Notes under the pieces: model-generated
The model's input: only the letters and a program-made list of their open reading frames with translations
Database searches by the model: none
Told to the model about the DNA's origin: nothing
NCBI RefSeq assembly: GCF_030378205.1
Contig: NZ_CP127385.1
Coordinates: 2,892,001-2,956,000 of the forward strand
DNA from: Bradyrhizobium sp. NP1
Lineage (GTDB): Bacteria; Pseudomonadota; Alphaproteobacteria; Rhizobiales; Xanthobacteraceae
Direction of reading: 5' to 3'
Length of the DNA stretch: 64,000 bases
Translations under genes and position numbers: made by a program
Shown: one piece after another, positions 8,849 to 17,791 of the stretch
How the letters are laid out: every line of letters begins with the position of its first letter
Numbering within the stretch: position 1 is the stretch's first letter

Positions 8849-8876
8849 CTGCTGCGCAGCAATAAAAAAATCGCCC

Positions 8877-10456
8877 ATGAACAAGTTCGAACGGCAGAGC
8901 CGTCGACCTGCCGATGAACAGACATTGCCCGAAGAGCTCGCCGGCGAGCTCTCGCATCTGTCGACCGAGGTGATCGACATCGGCGATGCCCCGCCGATCG
9001 CGCCGCGCGCGCCACTGTCTCCCGAAGAGGTCCGCACCATCCTGGCCAGCCTGATGCTGACCATGTTCCTGGCGGCGCTCGACCAGACCATCGTCGCCAC
9101 CGCGCTGCCGACCATCGGCCGCCAGTTCCATGACGTCACCAATCTGTCCTGGGTGATCACGGCCTATCTTCTGGCCTCGACCGCGGTCGCGCCCGTGTTC
9201 GGTACGCTGAGCGACATCTACGGCCGCCGCGCCATGATCATCGTCTCGCTGAGCCTATTCCTGTTGGGCTCGGTGCTATGCGCGGTGGCGCCGAACATGC
9301 CCGTGCTGATTCTGGCGCGGGGCCTGCAGGGGCTCGGCGGCGGCGGCATCCTGCCGCTGGTGCAGACCATCATCTCCGATCTGGTCACGCCGCGCGAGCG
9401 CGGCCAGTACCAGGCCTATTTCAGCGGCGTGTGGGTCGCCGCCGGCGTCGGCGGCCCGATCCTCGGCGGCGTGTTCGCCGAACATCTGCACTGGTCGATG
9501 ATCTTCTGGATCAACGTGCCGCTCGGCCTTGCCTCGCTCGGGATGCTGCTGCCGAAGATGGCCAAGATCCCGACCTATCACCGTCGGCGCAAGGTTGACT
9601 GGCTTGGCGGCGTGCTCCTGATGGCCTCCGCCGTCGTGATCATGCTGGTGCTGACCTGGGGCGGCAATCGTTACCTCTGGCTGTCGCCGACGATCCTTGC
9701 GATGGTCGGTGCCTCGATTGCGCTCGCATTCGCCTTCGTCTGGTACGCGCGGCGGACGGACGAGCCGTTCCTGCCGCTGCCGCTGATGGGCGGCTCGGTG
9801 GTGCCCTATGCCATGGGTGCTGGCGGCTGCGCGCTCGGCGCGATGATGGGTCTCACCGTGCATCTGCCGCTCTATTACGAGGTCGTCTATCGCCTGAGCG
9901 CCAGTGAGGCCGGGCTTGCGCTGATCCCGCTCGCGGCGATCTCGACCGGCGGGGCCGCGATCGCCGGCCGCACCATGGCGCGCGCCAGGCACTACAAGCG
10001 CGTCGCGGTGGTCGGCACGGCGGTTGCCGCCGTGTGCGGCGCCATCATGGCGCTGACGACGCTGCCGCTGTGGGGGCTGCTCGTGCTGCTGTCGGTGTAC
10101 GCGCTCGGCTCGGCACCGCATTCCCGATCAGCGTGGTTTCGCTGCAGAACGCGGTGGTGCGTTCGCAGGTCGGCACCGTCACCGGCGCGATGAATTTCTT
10201 CCGCGCCCTGATGGCTTCACTGATGGTCGCGGTCTTCACCGCCATCCTGTTGATGGCGCTCGGCGCGGATATCTCGCTTGCGGGTGAACATCGCGGCCCG
10301 GTGAGCTCGATTCCGGTCGCCGACATGGTCATCGCGTTCCGCTACGTGTTCGGTGCGGCTGCGGCGCTGATGGTCGGTGCCATGCTGTGCATGATCGCGA
10401 TGGAGGAGCGGCCGCTGGCCGGCCCCGCATCGCGGCCGATGGAGATGGCGGAGTAG
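8877..10456 (+). pseudogene. DHA2-family MFS exporter, frameshifted
   Basis: The first frame encodes about 415 residues of a 14-TM drug:H+ antiporter (EmrB/QacA type): motif LDQTIVATALPTI in TM1, GRRAMII after TM2, and a basic/polar 50-residue cytoplasmic N-tail. Near 10108-10118 homology leaves this frame and resumes one base earlier as GTAFPISVVSLQNAVVRSQ, continuing through two more membrane segments to a stop at 10456. The sequence CTCGGCTCGGCACC looks like a single-base loss from CTCGGCATCGGCACC or similar. No slippery heptamer is visible. It is either a recent pseudogene or a sequencing error; if corrected the protein would be about 525 residues, normal for the family. Confidence 0.85.
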
Positions 10457-10700
10457 GGGTGTTCCAACCCCGGCGCTCGATTCCCGGAAATGACTGCTCT
10501 GGAAGGTGATCCACAGCGGACGTTCGCTCGGCATCTGCTGAGTTCAGGGAAATCCCGCAGTAGGCGGCTTGCACGCCTATGCGGCCGGGCGGTCTCTGTA
10601 TCTTTTTTGCGACTTGCGCTCGTAAAGAAGAATTTATTGGGTTCGGCACGGCGCCTGCTTACTTCAAGCATACAGCATACTGGATGCCCGGAGGGCAGGC

Positions 10701-10994
10701 TTGTCCGCGACCGACCCGGTCGTGGCCGCTGGTGTGCTTGCCACACGAGCGGACAGCAAAGCCGTGTCGAACCAGGACCCTTCTTCTCCAGCAAACGAGC
10801 GGCGAAGGCCCGATGCCGGCAAGAACGAGCAACCGGTTTCGAACCGGGCCAAGGCCATTTTCGTCGCCGTCCTCGGCGCAATTCTTGTACTGGGCTATCT
10901 GCTCATGACCGAGCTGGCCGACGACACGAGCGCGGAGCACTGCATGATGGCGCACCGCAAGAATTGCGGCGCAATCGAATGGCCCTCGAAGTGA
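10701..10994 (+). CDS. Possible small single-pass membrane protein
   Basis: A 97-residue frame starting with TTG, with GGAGGG at 10690-10695 giving a fair ribosome-binding site. About 50 polar, disordered residues precede one transmembrane segment (AIFVAVLGAILVLGYLL, about 53-70) and a short tail with two cysteines (HCMMAHRKNC). No family is recognised. The start is uncertain; a GTG at 10763 would shorten the polar region. The 10457-10700 stretch before it holds no other coding signal that I can see. Confidence 0.45.
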   Translation: MSATDPVVAAGVLATRADSKAVSNQDPSSPANERRRPDAGKNEQPVSNRAKAIFVAVLGAILVLGYLLMTELADDTSAEHCMMAHRKNCGAIEWPSK

Positions 10995-11185
10995 CGAGGG
11001 CGGGCCCCAAACGCGTTATCGACGTCGATACGCTGCTTGTCACGCCTTCGGATCTTGGCGTCGAATCTCGACACTTGCTTTGGCGTCTGCTGCCTGGGGT
11101 AAACCGGACGTCGTCGGGGCATGACCCAGTCGACGCGAATGGCGTCTGAAAAGACCATGCGGCCAGCGTGCGGCGTGCCGCGTCT

Positions 11186-12736
11186 TTACCACCAGCGCTG
11201 TTGCATCGGTTGATAGTATTGGCCGGCGCGCGGACGCGTATTGCCAGGTTGGTTGCCAGGTTGGGAGTTCCAGTTGCGCTGGAAAAAGAAGCCGAAGCCG
11301 TCATTGCCCCAGTCGTTGCCGCTTGCAACGGGGACCTCGACCGTAGGCCGGCGCGTCACGAAGCCGCCCTGGGGCTGGTTGTTCAGCACCGCCACAAACT
11401 CGGTGCGATAGTTGGTTTCGCGGCTCAGCGGCTCGTCCGAGACGATGATCGAGGATCGCGGCAATGCCGTTGGCGCGATGCGGTCGAGCACATCCTGCGG
11501 GATAGTAATGCGGTCGAGCGCGTCCTTGGCGTCGTCCCCGTCGTCGATCGTGACCGCGGTCCAGCGCAGGCCGGCATCGTTGCGCGCCATCGCCGTGAAC
11601 ACATGCGTGCCGATTCGCCTGTCGGGATTGCGGATCGTGACCGGAACCTCAATGGTCGCATCGAACACCTCGCCCCCGTCCGGCCACTGCTTATGCGTGT
11701 TGCGCCGCACGTAAAGCTTCTGCGTCGCGCGGCTGATGTAGAGCGAGACCGGCTCGAGCGCGAGCTTCGCCTCGCGCGCCGCCTTGGCGGTGTCGGCCTT
11801 CCTGGTCTGGGCCGCTTTGGCGGCGTCCTTTGCGGCGGCGGCGGCGTCGAGTTTCGACTTCGCGTCGGCCTTGGCGGTGTCGAACTGCGTCCCAACTTCC
11901 GCGGCCCGAACGGCGGCCTTCTGCTTCTGCTCCTCGGCCCGCGCCTTGGCCTGGTCCGTCTTTGCGGCGGCGAGCGTCTTGTCGGCGAACGCGAGCTCGG
12001 CGTCGGCGCGGGTCTTGAGCCACTCCAGCTTGCGCAGCGACGCCGTGAGCGATGCCGTCTCGCGCGCCGTTGTCGCGGCGGCTTTCTTCGCCTCGTCGGC
12101 TGTCCTGGCCGCTTCCTCGGCCTCGCGGGCGAGCGTTTCGGCGCGCGCCGGAGCAGCCGCGATGGCTTCCGCGCGCGGCACGAATAGCGCCGGGTGGGAA
12201 AACTCGACTGGGGCGGCGTCGTTCGGCGCGATGATCACCCGCATACCGATCCACGTCTTGTCGAACAAGTTCTCCGCAAAGTCGTAGGGCATTCGCACGC
12301 AGCCGTGCGAGGCCGCATAGCCGGGCAGCGGCCCGCCGTGCAGCGCGATGCCGTTCCAGGTGATGCGCTGCATGTTCGGCATCCAGGCATCGTCATAGAG
12401 GGTCGAGTGGTGGTCCTTGTCTTTCTCGATGACAGCGAAGACGCCGGCAGGCGTCTCGCGTCCCGTGGTGCCGGTCGACACCGGCGCGCGCAGGATCCAA
12501 CCCTCGGCGTCGTAGAAAGTGACCTGCTGAGTCTTGATCGACACGATCGCCATGATCGGCTCGCCTGCATCGCGCGGCGCCGTCGCCTCGACGGGTGATG
12601 CGGTGCGCGCCTGTCTCGCCGCGGCGTCGGAGGTCAGCGCCGCAAGTAGCGCCATTGCCGCGAGCGTCACAACGGCGGGAAATCCCCAATGTCGTATCGC
12701 CACGGGGGATTGCGCCGTCATGAGTCGATTTACCAT
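11186..12736 (-). CDS. L,D-transpeptidase (YkuD) with coiled coil and degenerate second domain
   Basis: This 516-residue envelope protein has an N-terminal signal/anchor (about 18-35) and a YkuD domain (about 62-175) whose active site is complete: HGGPLPGYAASHGCVRMP with His133, His144 and Cys146. Such enzymes form 3-3 peptidoglycan cross-links or attach proteins to peptidoglycan. Residues about 190-330 are an Ala/Lys/Glu-rich coiled coil. Around 335-400 a stretch (VSLYISRATQKLYVRR ... RIGTHVFTA) looks like the start of a second YkuD fold but has no His/Cys catalytic motif. The tail is Gln/Asn/Pro-rich and ends QQRWW. The second-domain reading is inference. Upstream lies the palindrome pair at 12818-12984. 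Confidence 0.88.
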   Translation of the reverse strand: MVNRLMTAQSPVAIRHWGFPAVVTLAAMALLAALTSDAAARQARTASPVEATAPRDAGEPIMAIVSIKTQQVTFYDAEGWILRAPVSTGTTGRETPAGVFAVIEKDKDHHSTLYDDAWMPNMQRITWNGIALHGGPLPGYAASHGCVRMPYDFAENLFDKTWIGMRVIIAPNDAAPVEFSHPALFVPRAEAIAAAPARAETLAREAEEAARTADEAKKAAATTARETASLTASLRKLEWLKTRADAELAFADKTLAAAKTDQAKARAEEQKQKAAVRAAEVGTQFDTAKADAKSKLDAAAAAKDAAKAAQTRKADTAKAAREAKLALEPVSLYISRATQKLYVRRNTHKQWPDGGEVFDATIEVPVTIRNPDRRIGTHVFTAMARNDAGLRWTAVTIDDGDDAKDALDRITIPQDVLDRIAPTALPRSSIIVSDEPLSRETNYRTEFVAVLNNQPQGGFVTRRPTVEVPVASGNDWGNDGFGFFFQRNWNSQPGNQPGNTRPRAGQYYQPMQQRWW

Positions 12737-12817
12737 GCCATGCCCCGGTTGAAATGCCTGTCTGCGCTTGCGTCGATCAAGATTGGCGACGAGCTTATTT
12801 GACTCACCCCGAAACGG

Positions 12818-12895
12818 CTAGTGGAGCGGATTTGACGTTCGCTACCCCTTCACCGCGATTCCTGGATGCGAACGTCAAATCCAAAGCTCCACTAG
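12818..12895. repeat. B-type palindromic repeat (copy 1)
   Basis: The left arm CTAGTGGAGCGGATTTGACG plus TTCGC pairs with the right arm, which reads the same on the other strand except for three extra T after CTAGTGGAGC. The loop is 25 nt. The same asymmetric palindrome, in reverse orientation and with a related loop, is at 25594-25670. Confidence 0.9.
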
Positions 12896-12908
12896 AAACA
12901 ATCATTTG

Positions 12909-12984
12909 CTAGTGGTCCTTTGATTCTAACATTCGCAAAAGAGCCTGCCGTGACGGGATGCGAATGTTAGAATCGGACCACTAG
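12909..12984. repeat. A-type palindromic repeat (copy 1)
   Basis: Arms start CTAGTGGTCC and end TCTAACATTCGC, with a 3-nt TTT insertion in the left arm only. The loop is 23 nt. It is separated from the B palindrome by 13 nt. The matching copy at 25505-25580 is inverted, and a decayed copy lies at 4393-4463. A and B arms are related to each other (shared CTAGTGG and TTCGC ends). Confidence 0.9.
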
Positions 12985-13087
12985 ACCGATCCGATATCGC
13001 CTGCCGGCCCGTTTTCCGACGTCACACGATGTCCGGCTTAAGTCCGGAATGGGGCACCAAGGCGGACGTCTGCGGATCATTCTGAAT

Positions 13088-13492
13088 CTATCGGTTCATG
13101 CCATGGCCCGGCGGCGCGAGCCTTGCGTCGATCTCCTCGCGCAACTGCGCAAAGTCGATCGGCTTGGTCAAAAGCCCCTGCGCGCCGCTTTCGAGCGCCT
13201 TGCGCCTGGTTTCGGCATCGCCATAGGCCGTGATCATGATCACCGGCACCTCGGGCCTGATCTCCTTGACCTTGGGCAGCATTTCGAGCCCCGTCATCCC
13301 GGGCATGTTGATGTCGGACAGGACCAGGATCAGCGATTGGCCGATCGAGGAGGCGATGCGCGACAGCGCGTCGGCGGCGGAATTGGCAAAGTCCATCACA
13401 AAGCGTTGCGCGCGCAGGTCGCGCCGGAATTGCTGGCGGAACAGGGCCTCCACGTCGGGCTCATCATCCACCACAAGAACAAGAACGCTCAC
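13088..13492 (-). CDS. Single-domain response regulator (CheY-like)
   Basis: A 134-residue receiver domain with the acidic pocket in VVDDEPD (residues 8-13), phospho-acceptor Asp60 in LSDINMPGMTG, Thr/Ala at MITAYGD and Lys111 in LTKPID. It has no output domain. Its start is 2 nt after the stop of the six-GAF histidine kinase, so the two are co-transcribed and almost surely partners. It may pass phosphate on or act by protein contact. Typical receiver length, with a short C-terminal tail. Confidence 0.92.
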   Translation of the reverse strand: MSVLVLVVDDEPDVEALFRQQFRRDLRAQRFVMDFANSAADALSRIASSIGQSLILVLSDINMPGMTGLEMLPKVKEIRPEVPVIMITAYGDAETRRKALESGAQGLLTKPIDFAQLREEIDARLAPPGHGMNR

Positions 13493-13494
13493 GT

Positions 13495-16400
13495 CTAACC
13501 CCTGGTCCTATTTGAAAAATTGCTGGTTCGCGGCAATAGCAGGATGAATTCGGTGAATTCCCCCGGAGCAGTATCGACCTCGATCGTGCCACTGTGCTGT
13601 TTTACGACGATGTCGTGGCTCATCGACAGCCCAAGCCCGGTGCCTTCGCCGGCCGGCTTGGTGGTGAAAAAGGGATTGAACATCCTTTCCTTCACCTCGG
13701 GTGGAATTCCCGTGCCGTTGTCGCGAATCCGGATCTCGACATGGCTGCCACGGTTTCGCGTCGTGGCGCGGACGGTGGGCTCGAAGACAGGCTCGCCCTC
13801 GGCCTTGCGCTTGGTCACCGCATAGAAGGCATTTGCGATCAAATTCAGGAGCACCCGGGTGATTTCCTGCGGGAACGCCTCGATCGTGCCGGCATCGGGG
13901 TCGAGGTCGCGCTGCAGCGTGACGTTGAATTGCGGCTTCTCGGCGCGGGCGCCGTGATAGGCGAGGTTGATGCTTTCGTCGACGAGCGCGTTGACGTCGG
14001 CAGGGCGGTGCTCGCCGGAGCCTTCGCGCGAGTGCAGCAGCATGCTTTTCACGATGGAATCGGCGCGCTTGCCGTGCTGCACCACCTTCTCGAGGTTGTC
14101 CTTGAGCAGCCCGGTCAGCTCGTCGACATCAGCGCGGATTTTCCCGGCAAGTGTCGCCTGCGCGAGCACGTCGTTCAGTTCGTCGGTCAATTCGGCCGAC
14201 AGCGCCGCGAAATTGTTGACGAAGTTGAGCGGGTTCTTGATCTCATGCGCGATGCCCGCGGTGAGCTGGCCGAGCGAAGCGAGCTTCTCGGTCTGGATCA
14301 GGCGGTCCTGCGCGGTGCGCAGCTCTTCGAGAGATTTCGCGAGTTCCCGGGTGCGCGCCTGCACCTCGTCGAACAGGCGGACGTTCTCGATGGCGATCAC
14401 CGCCTGGTCTGCGAAAGTCTGGACCAGCTCGATCTGCTTGTCGACGAACGGCTCGACTGTTTCGCGGCCGAGAAACAGCACCCCGATGGGGTCCCCTGAT
14501 CGAAGCAGCGGAACGCCGAGCAGCGTGCGAAAGCCGCCGGCCTTTTGCACTTCGGGATATGCGTATTCGGCATCAGCCAGAACGTCGCCGATTTGCACGG
14601 CCTTGCGCGCCAACAGGACGCGTCCGACCAGACTGCCGCGCTCAGGACGCAGTCGAAAGGCATCCGAGACCGCCGCCCACTGCGCGGGAAAGTTGTATCT
14701 GGTGGCGTGGTGGTAGCTGCCGTCGGCCTCCTGTCGGACGATCGCAGCCATGTCCGCACGGCAGAGCCGCGCCGCCGATTCCGTCAGCGTGTCGAGGACG
14801 ATCTGCAGGTCGAACGCCGAGCGGCTGATCACTTTCAGCACGTCGGCGGTCGCCGTCTGCTGCTGCAGGGACTCGCTCAAATCGTCCGTTCGTTCGCGCA
14901 ACTCGCGAAGCAGCCGCGTGTTCTCGATGGCGATGACGGCTTGCGCTGCGAACTGCTGCAGGAGCGCGATCTGCTTTTCCGAAAACGGCAGTTGCTCCTG
15001 CCGGAAGATCATGACGTTGCCGACCACGCGCTCGTCCTTGAGCAGAGGAACCGCGAGCAGGCTGCGCGCACCCCCGATGTCGACCAGGGCGCGGCGGTTG
15101 AGGTCGCCGCGGCGATACGCCTCGGTGTCGACAAGGTCGACGATTTCGACGAATGGTTCGCCCTCCAGCAGGCGAGCCGGCGCGGTGCCCGGGGCGTAGT
15201 TGAGCGGCTGGCTTCGCCGGAACTCGTCATAGGCTGGCGGGAGCCCGTGGGTGGCCGCAGTGTGAAACTGCGTACCGTCGAAGGTGTTGAGCACGCCGAA
15301 ATTGGCGGTGCAGAGCTGCATCGCCTTGCTGAGCATCGCGTCGAACACGGGAGCGAGATCGCCGGCCGAGCTCGAGATGACGCTCAGGACCTCGGAGGTC
15401 GCGGTCTGCTGCTCCAGCGCTTCGGAAAGTTCCTGCGTCCGCGCCTGCACTTCGTCGAATAGGCGGACATTCTCGATCGCGATCACCGCCTGGTCGGCGA
15501 AGGTGGTAACGAGCTCGATCTGCTTGTCGGTAAAGGGCCGCACCTTTCGACGCAACAGCACGAGCGCGCCGACGGGCTTTCCTTCGCGCAGCAGGGGTAC
15601 ACCGAGAAACGTGCGGGGGTCGCCGCTAAGCCTCTGGGCTTCCGAAAAGGTGTAGTCGGGGTCAACGTGCACGTCGGGCACATGGGTCACCTTGCCGTCG
15701 AGCAAGGTCCGCCCGGTAATGGTCGAACGTTCAGGCTTGACCGGGATGTCCTTGACATAATCCATGAACTGCGGACCAAACCCGTATGAACCGGCACGGA
15801 AATACTCGCCGCCCTTTTGACGGGTGATCGCTGCCATATCCGCCTCGCACAGACGCGCCGCCGACTCGACGAGGGTATCAAGCACGATCTGTAGATCGAA
15901 TGCCGACCGGCTGATGACCTTCAGCACGTCGGCGGTCGCGGTCTGCTGTTGGAGGGATTCTTCCAGGTCCGCCGTTTTCGCCTGTACCTCCTCGAACAGC
16001 CGCGCATTCTCGATCGCGATCACTGCCTGGTCGGCGAAGGTTTGCAGCAGCTGCACGTGATGTTCGGCAAAAGTGCCTGGCTGGACGCGGGTCACCGCGA
16101 TCAATCCGATCGAGGTGCCCTTGTTCACCAGCGGCGCGAACAGCATGCTGCGGAAGCCGCGTGCCCGCGCAATCGCCAGGATTTCGCCCGTCAAGGCCTC
16201 GGTATCGGTGATCTGCGTGACTTCGCCGGCCTGCGCCACCTTGAACGGTTCGAAATAGGCGACTGGAAGCGGGAAGGTTGATTTGAGGATTTCATCCGCC
16301 TCCGGCGTCGTTGGCGTGAACGCCGCGAGGTGAGTCTGGCCCTCGATGAAGCGGTAGACGGTGCTGGAGAAGCCGCCAAGCAGGCGCTTCGCACTTTCCA

Positions 16401-17649
16401 CGATCGTCTCGAAAACCGGCTGCACGTCCGATGGCGAGCTCGCGATCACCTTGAGCACGTCGGCGGTCGCGGTCTGGCGTTCCAGTGCTTCCCGGGTTTC
16501 GTTGAACAGCCGCGCATTCTCGATCGCGATGACCGCCTGGTCGGCGAATGTCTTGAGGAGCTGGACGTGGTTGTCGGCGAACGGCCCGGGTTTTGCGCGC
16601 GTCACGCTGATGATGCCGATCGGCTCGCCGCGGTTCATCAACGGCGTGAACAGAACGCTGCGGAAACCGCGCAGCCGTGCCAGGTCCCGGTTGGCAGGCG
16701 GCACATCGGGGGCCTCGGTATCCGGAAATTGCACGGTCTGGCCGTCGCGGACCAGCGCAAAGACCTGAAACTCGGCGAGGGACCGCGGGAATGCCCTGCT
16801 GAGCGCCGCGTCCGCCGTCGGCGTGGTCGGCGTATAGGCCACCAGGTGCAGCTCGTCGCCGATGAAGCGCAGGACCGTGGTCGAAAAGCCGCCGAGCAGG
16901 CGCCTGGCGCTCTCGGCAATGGCCGTAAACACCGGCTGCACGTCCGAGGGCGAGCTTGCGATCACCTTCAGGATGTCGGCCGTCGCGGTCTGCCGTTCCA
17001 GCGCATCGCGGGTCTCGTTGAAAAGACGCACATTCTCGATCGCAATCACTGCCTGGTCGGCGAAATAGCGCAATAAGGCGATCTGGGAATCAGAGAACGG
17101 CCTGACCTCCTTGCGATAGATCGTTATCGCGCCGCGCAACGATCCGCTTCGGCGAAGCGCAACCACCAATGCGGATCGCGCGCCGCCGAGATCCACCACG
17201 GCTCGGCGCCACGGATTTCCCGCTCGATAGGCGTCCTCGTCCTTCTGATCCAGATTGTGAATCAGGTCCTCACCGCCCAGCAAACGCCAATGCGCATCTC
17301 CCGGCCGGGGTTGATCCGTTCCCGCGGCGAAATACCGGGCGAGCTCCAGCGGCACCCCATGCTGCGCCGCGACCTCAAATTGCTCGCCGTCATAGGTTGT
17401 CAGAAATCCGAACGCCGCTTCGCAAAGATGCAACGCCCGATCGAGGATCTCATCGAACACCGGCTGTACGTCGGCGGGGGAGCTCGCGATCATTTTCAAA
17501 ATGTCGGACGTTGCATTCTGGCCGTCGATCGCGGCGCGCAGCGCGGTCCGCAGCTCGGCGTTCTCGGCCGCCTCCGACTTGAGCTTCCGTTCCAATTCGG
17601 CGAGCTGCCGCCTGAGGTCGGCCACCTCGTCCTGGGAGAGTGCAGTCAT
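13495..17649 (-). CDS. Six-GAF-domain sensor histidine kinase
   Basis: A 1384-residue cytoplasmic kinase with no transmembrane segment. After a 40-residue coiled start, six GAF modules begin near residues 46, 221, 393, 571, 750 and 933, with a period of 172-183 codons; most end in a form of [15 protein letters not shown]. Modules 2 and 3 share [10 protein letters not shown], 4 and 6 share [14 protein letters not shown], and 1 and 5 share a YRxG..RRA.VD.GGARS pattern. The transmitter follows: His1135 in [12 protein letters not shown], then an ATPase domain with [17 protein letters not shown] and [11 protein letters not shown] domains bind small molecules, but the ligand cannot be told. The kinase is probably paired with the receiver protein encoded 2 nt downstream. 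Confidence 0.93.
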   Translation of the reverse strand: MTALSQDEVADLRRQLAELERKLKSEAAENAELRTALRAAIDGQNATSDILKMIASSPADVQPVFDEILDRALHLCEAAFGFLTTYDGEQFEVAAQHGVPLELARYFAAGTDQPRPGDAHWRLLGGEDLIHNLDQKDEDAYRAGNPWRRAVVDLGGARSALVVALRRSGSLRGAITIYRKEVRPFSDSQIALLRYFADQAVIAIENVRLFNETRDALERQTATADILKVIASSPSDVQPVFTAIAESARRLLGGFSTTVLRFIGDELHLVAYTPTTPTADAALSRAFPRSLAEFQVFALVRDGQTVQFPDTEAPDVPPANRDLARLRGFRSVLFTPLMNRGEPIGIISVTRAKPGPFADNHVQLLKTFADQAVIAIENARLFNETREALERQTATADVLKVIASSPSDVQPVFETIVESAKRLLGGFSSTVYRFIEGQTHLAAFTPTTPEADEILKSTFPLPVAYFEPFKVAQAGEVTQITDTEALTGEILAIARARGFRSMLFAPLVNKGTSIGLIAVTRVQPGTFAEHHVQLLQTFADQAVIAIENARLFEEVQAKTADLEESLQQQTATADVLKVISRSAFDLQIVLDTLVESAARLCEADMAAITRQKGGEYFRAGSYGFGPQFMDYVKDIPVKPERSTITGRTLLDGKVTHVPDVHVDPDYTFSEAQRLSGDPRTFLGVPLLREGKPVGALVLLRRKVRPFTDKQIELVTTFADQAVIAIENVRLFDEVQARTQELSEALEQQTATSEVLSVISSSAGDLAPVFDAMLSKAMQLCTANFGVLNTFDGTQFHTAATHGLPPAYDEFRRSQPLNYAPGTAPARLLEGEPFVEIVDLVDTEAYRRGDLNRRALVDIGGARSLLAVPLLKDERVVGNVMIFRQEQLPFSEKQIALLQQFAAQAVIAIENTRLLRELRERTDDLSESLQQQTATADVLKVISRSAFDLQIVLDTLTESAARLCRADMAAIVRQEADGSYHHATRYNFPAQWAAVSDAFRLRPERGSLVGRVLLARKAVQIGDVLADAEYAYPEVQKAGGFRTLLGVPLLRSGDPIGVLFLGRETVEPFVDKQIELVQTFADQAVIAIENVRLFDEVQARTRELAKSLEELRTAQDRLIQTEKLASLGQLTAGIAHEIKNPLNFVNNFAALSAELTDELNDVLAQATLAGKIRADVDELTGLLKDNLEKVVQHGKRADSIVKSMLLHSREGSGEHRPADVNALVDESINLAYHGARAEKPQFNVTLQRDLDPDAGTIEAFPQEITRVLLNLIANAFYAVTKRKAEGEPVFEPTVRATTRNRGSHVEIRIRDNGTGIPPEVKERMFNPFFTTKPAGEGTGLGLSMSHDIVVKQHSGTIEVDTAPGEFTEFILLLPRTSNFSNRTRG

Positions 17650-17791
17650 TCGGTTTGTCAGCCCTTTGCCGGCTGCCGGCTGGCAGCGCAGAGGTCCGGA
17701 CCGCCGGGTCCTGTATGCATTATCCCATCAGCCGGCTCCCGCGGCCAGCGCTCGGTGCGGCTGTTTCGCCGGCGCCGGCCGCCGGCGGGGC

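Larger units (their letters stand above)
12737..13087. other. Intergenic region holding paired palindromes
   Basis: These 351 bases separate the start of the L,D-transpeptidase gene from the end of the response-regulator gene, both on the - strand. The centre is filled by the B and A palindromes (12818-12984). The remaining flanks, about 80 nt next to the transpeptidase start and 100 nt next to the regulator stop, show no further gene. Confidence 0.7.

Noticed and set aside
10995..11185. Possible coding fragment in the 191 nt before the L,D-transpeptidase stop
   Set aside because: Short frames on both strands overlap each other and have no consistent domain or start site.
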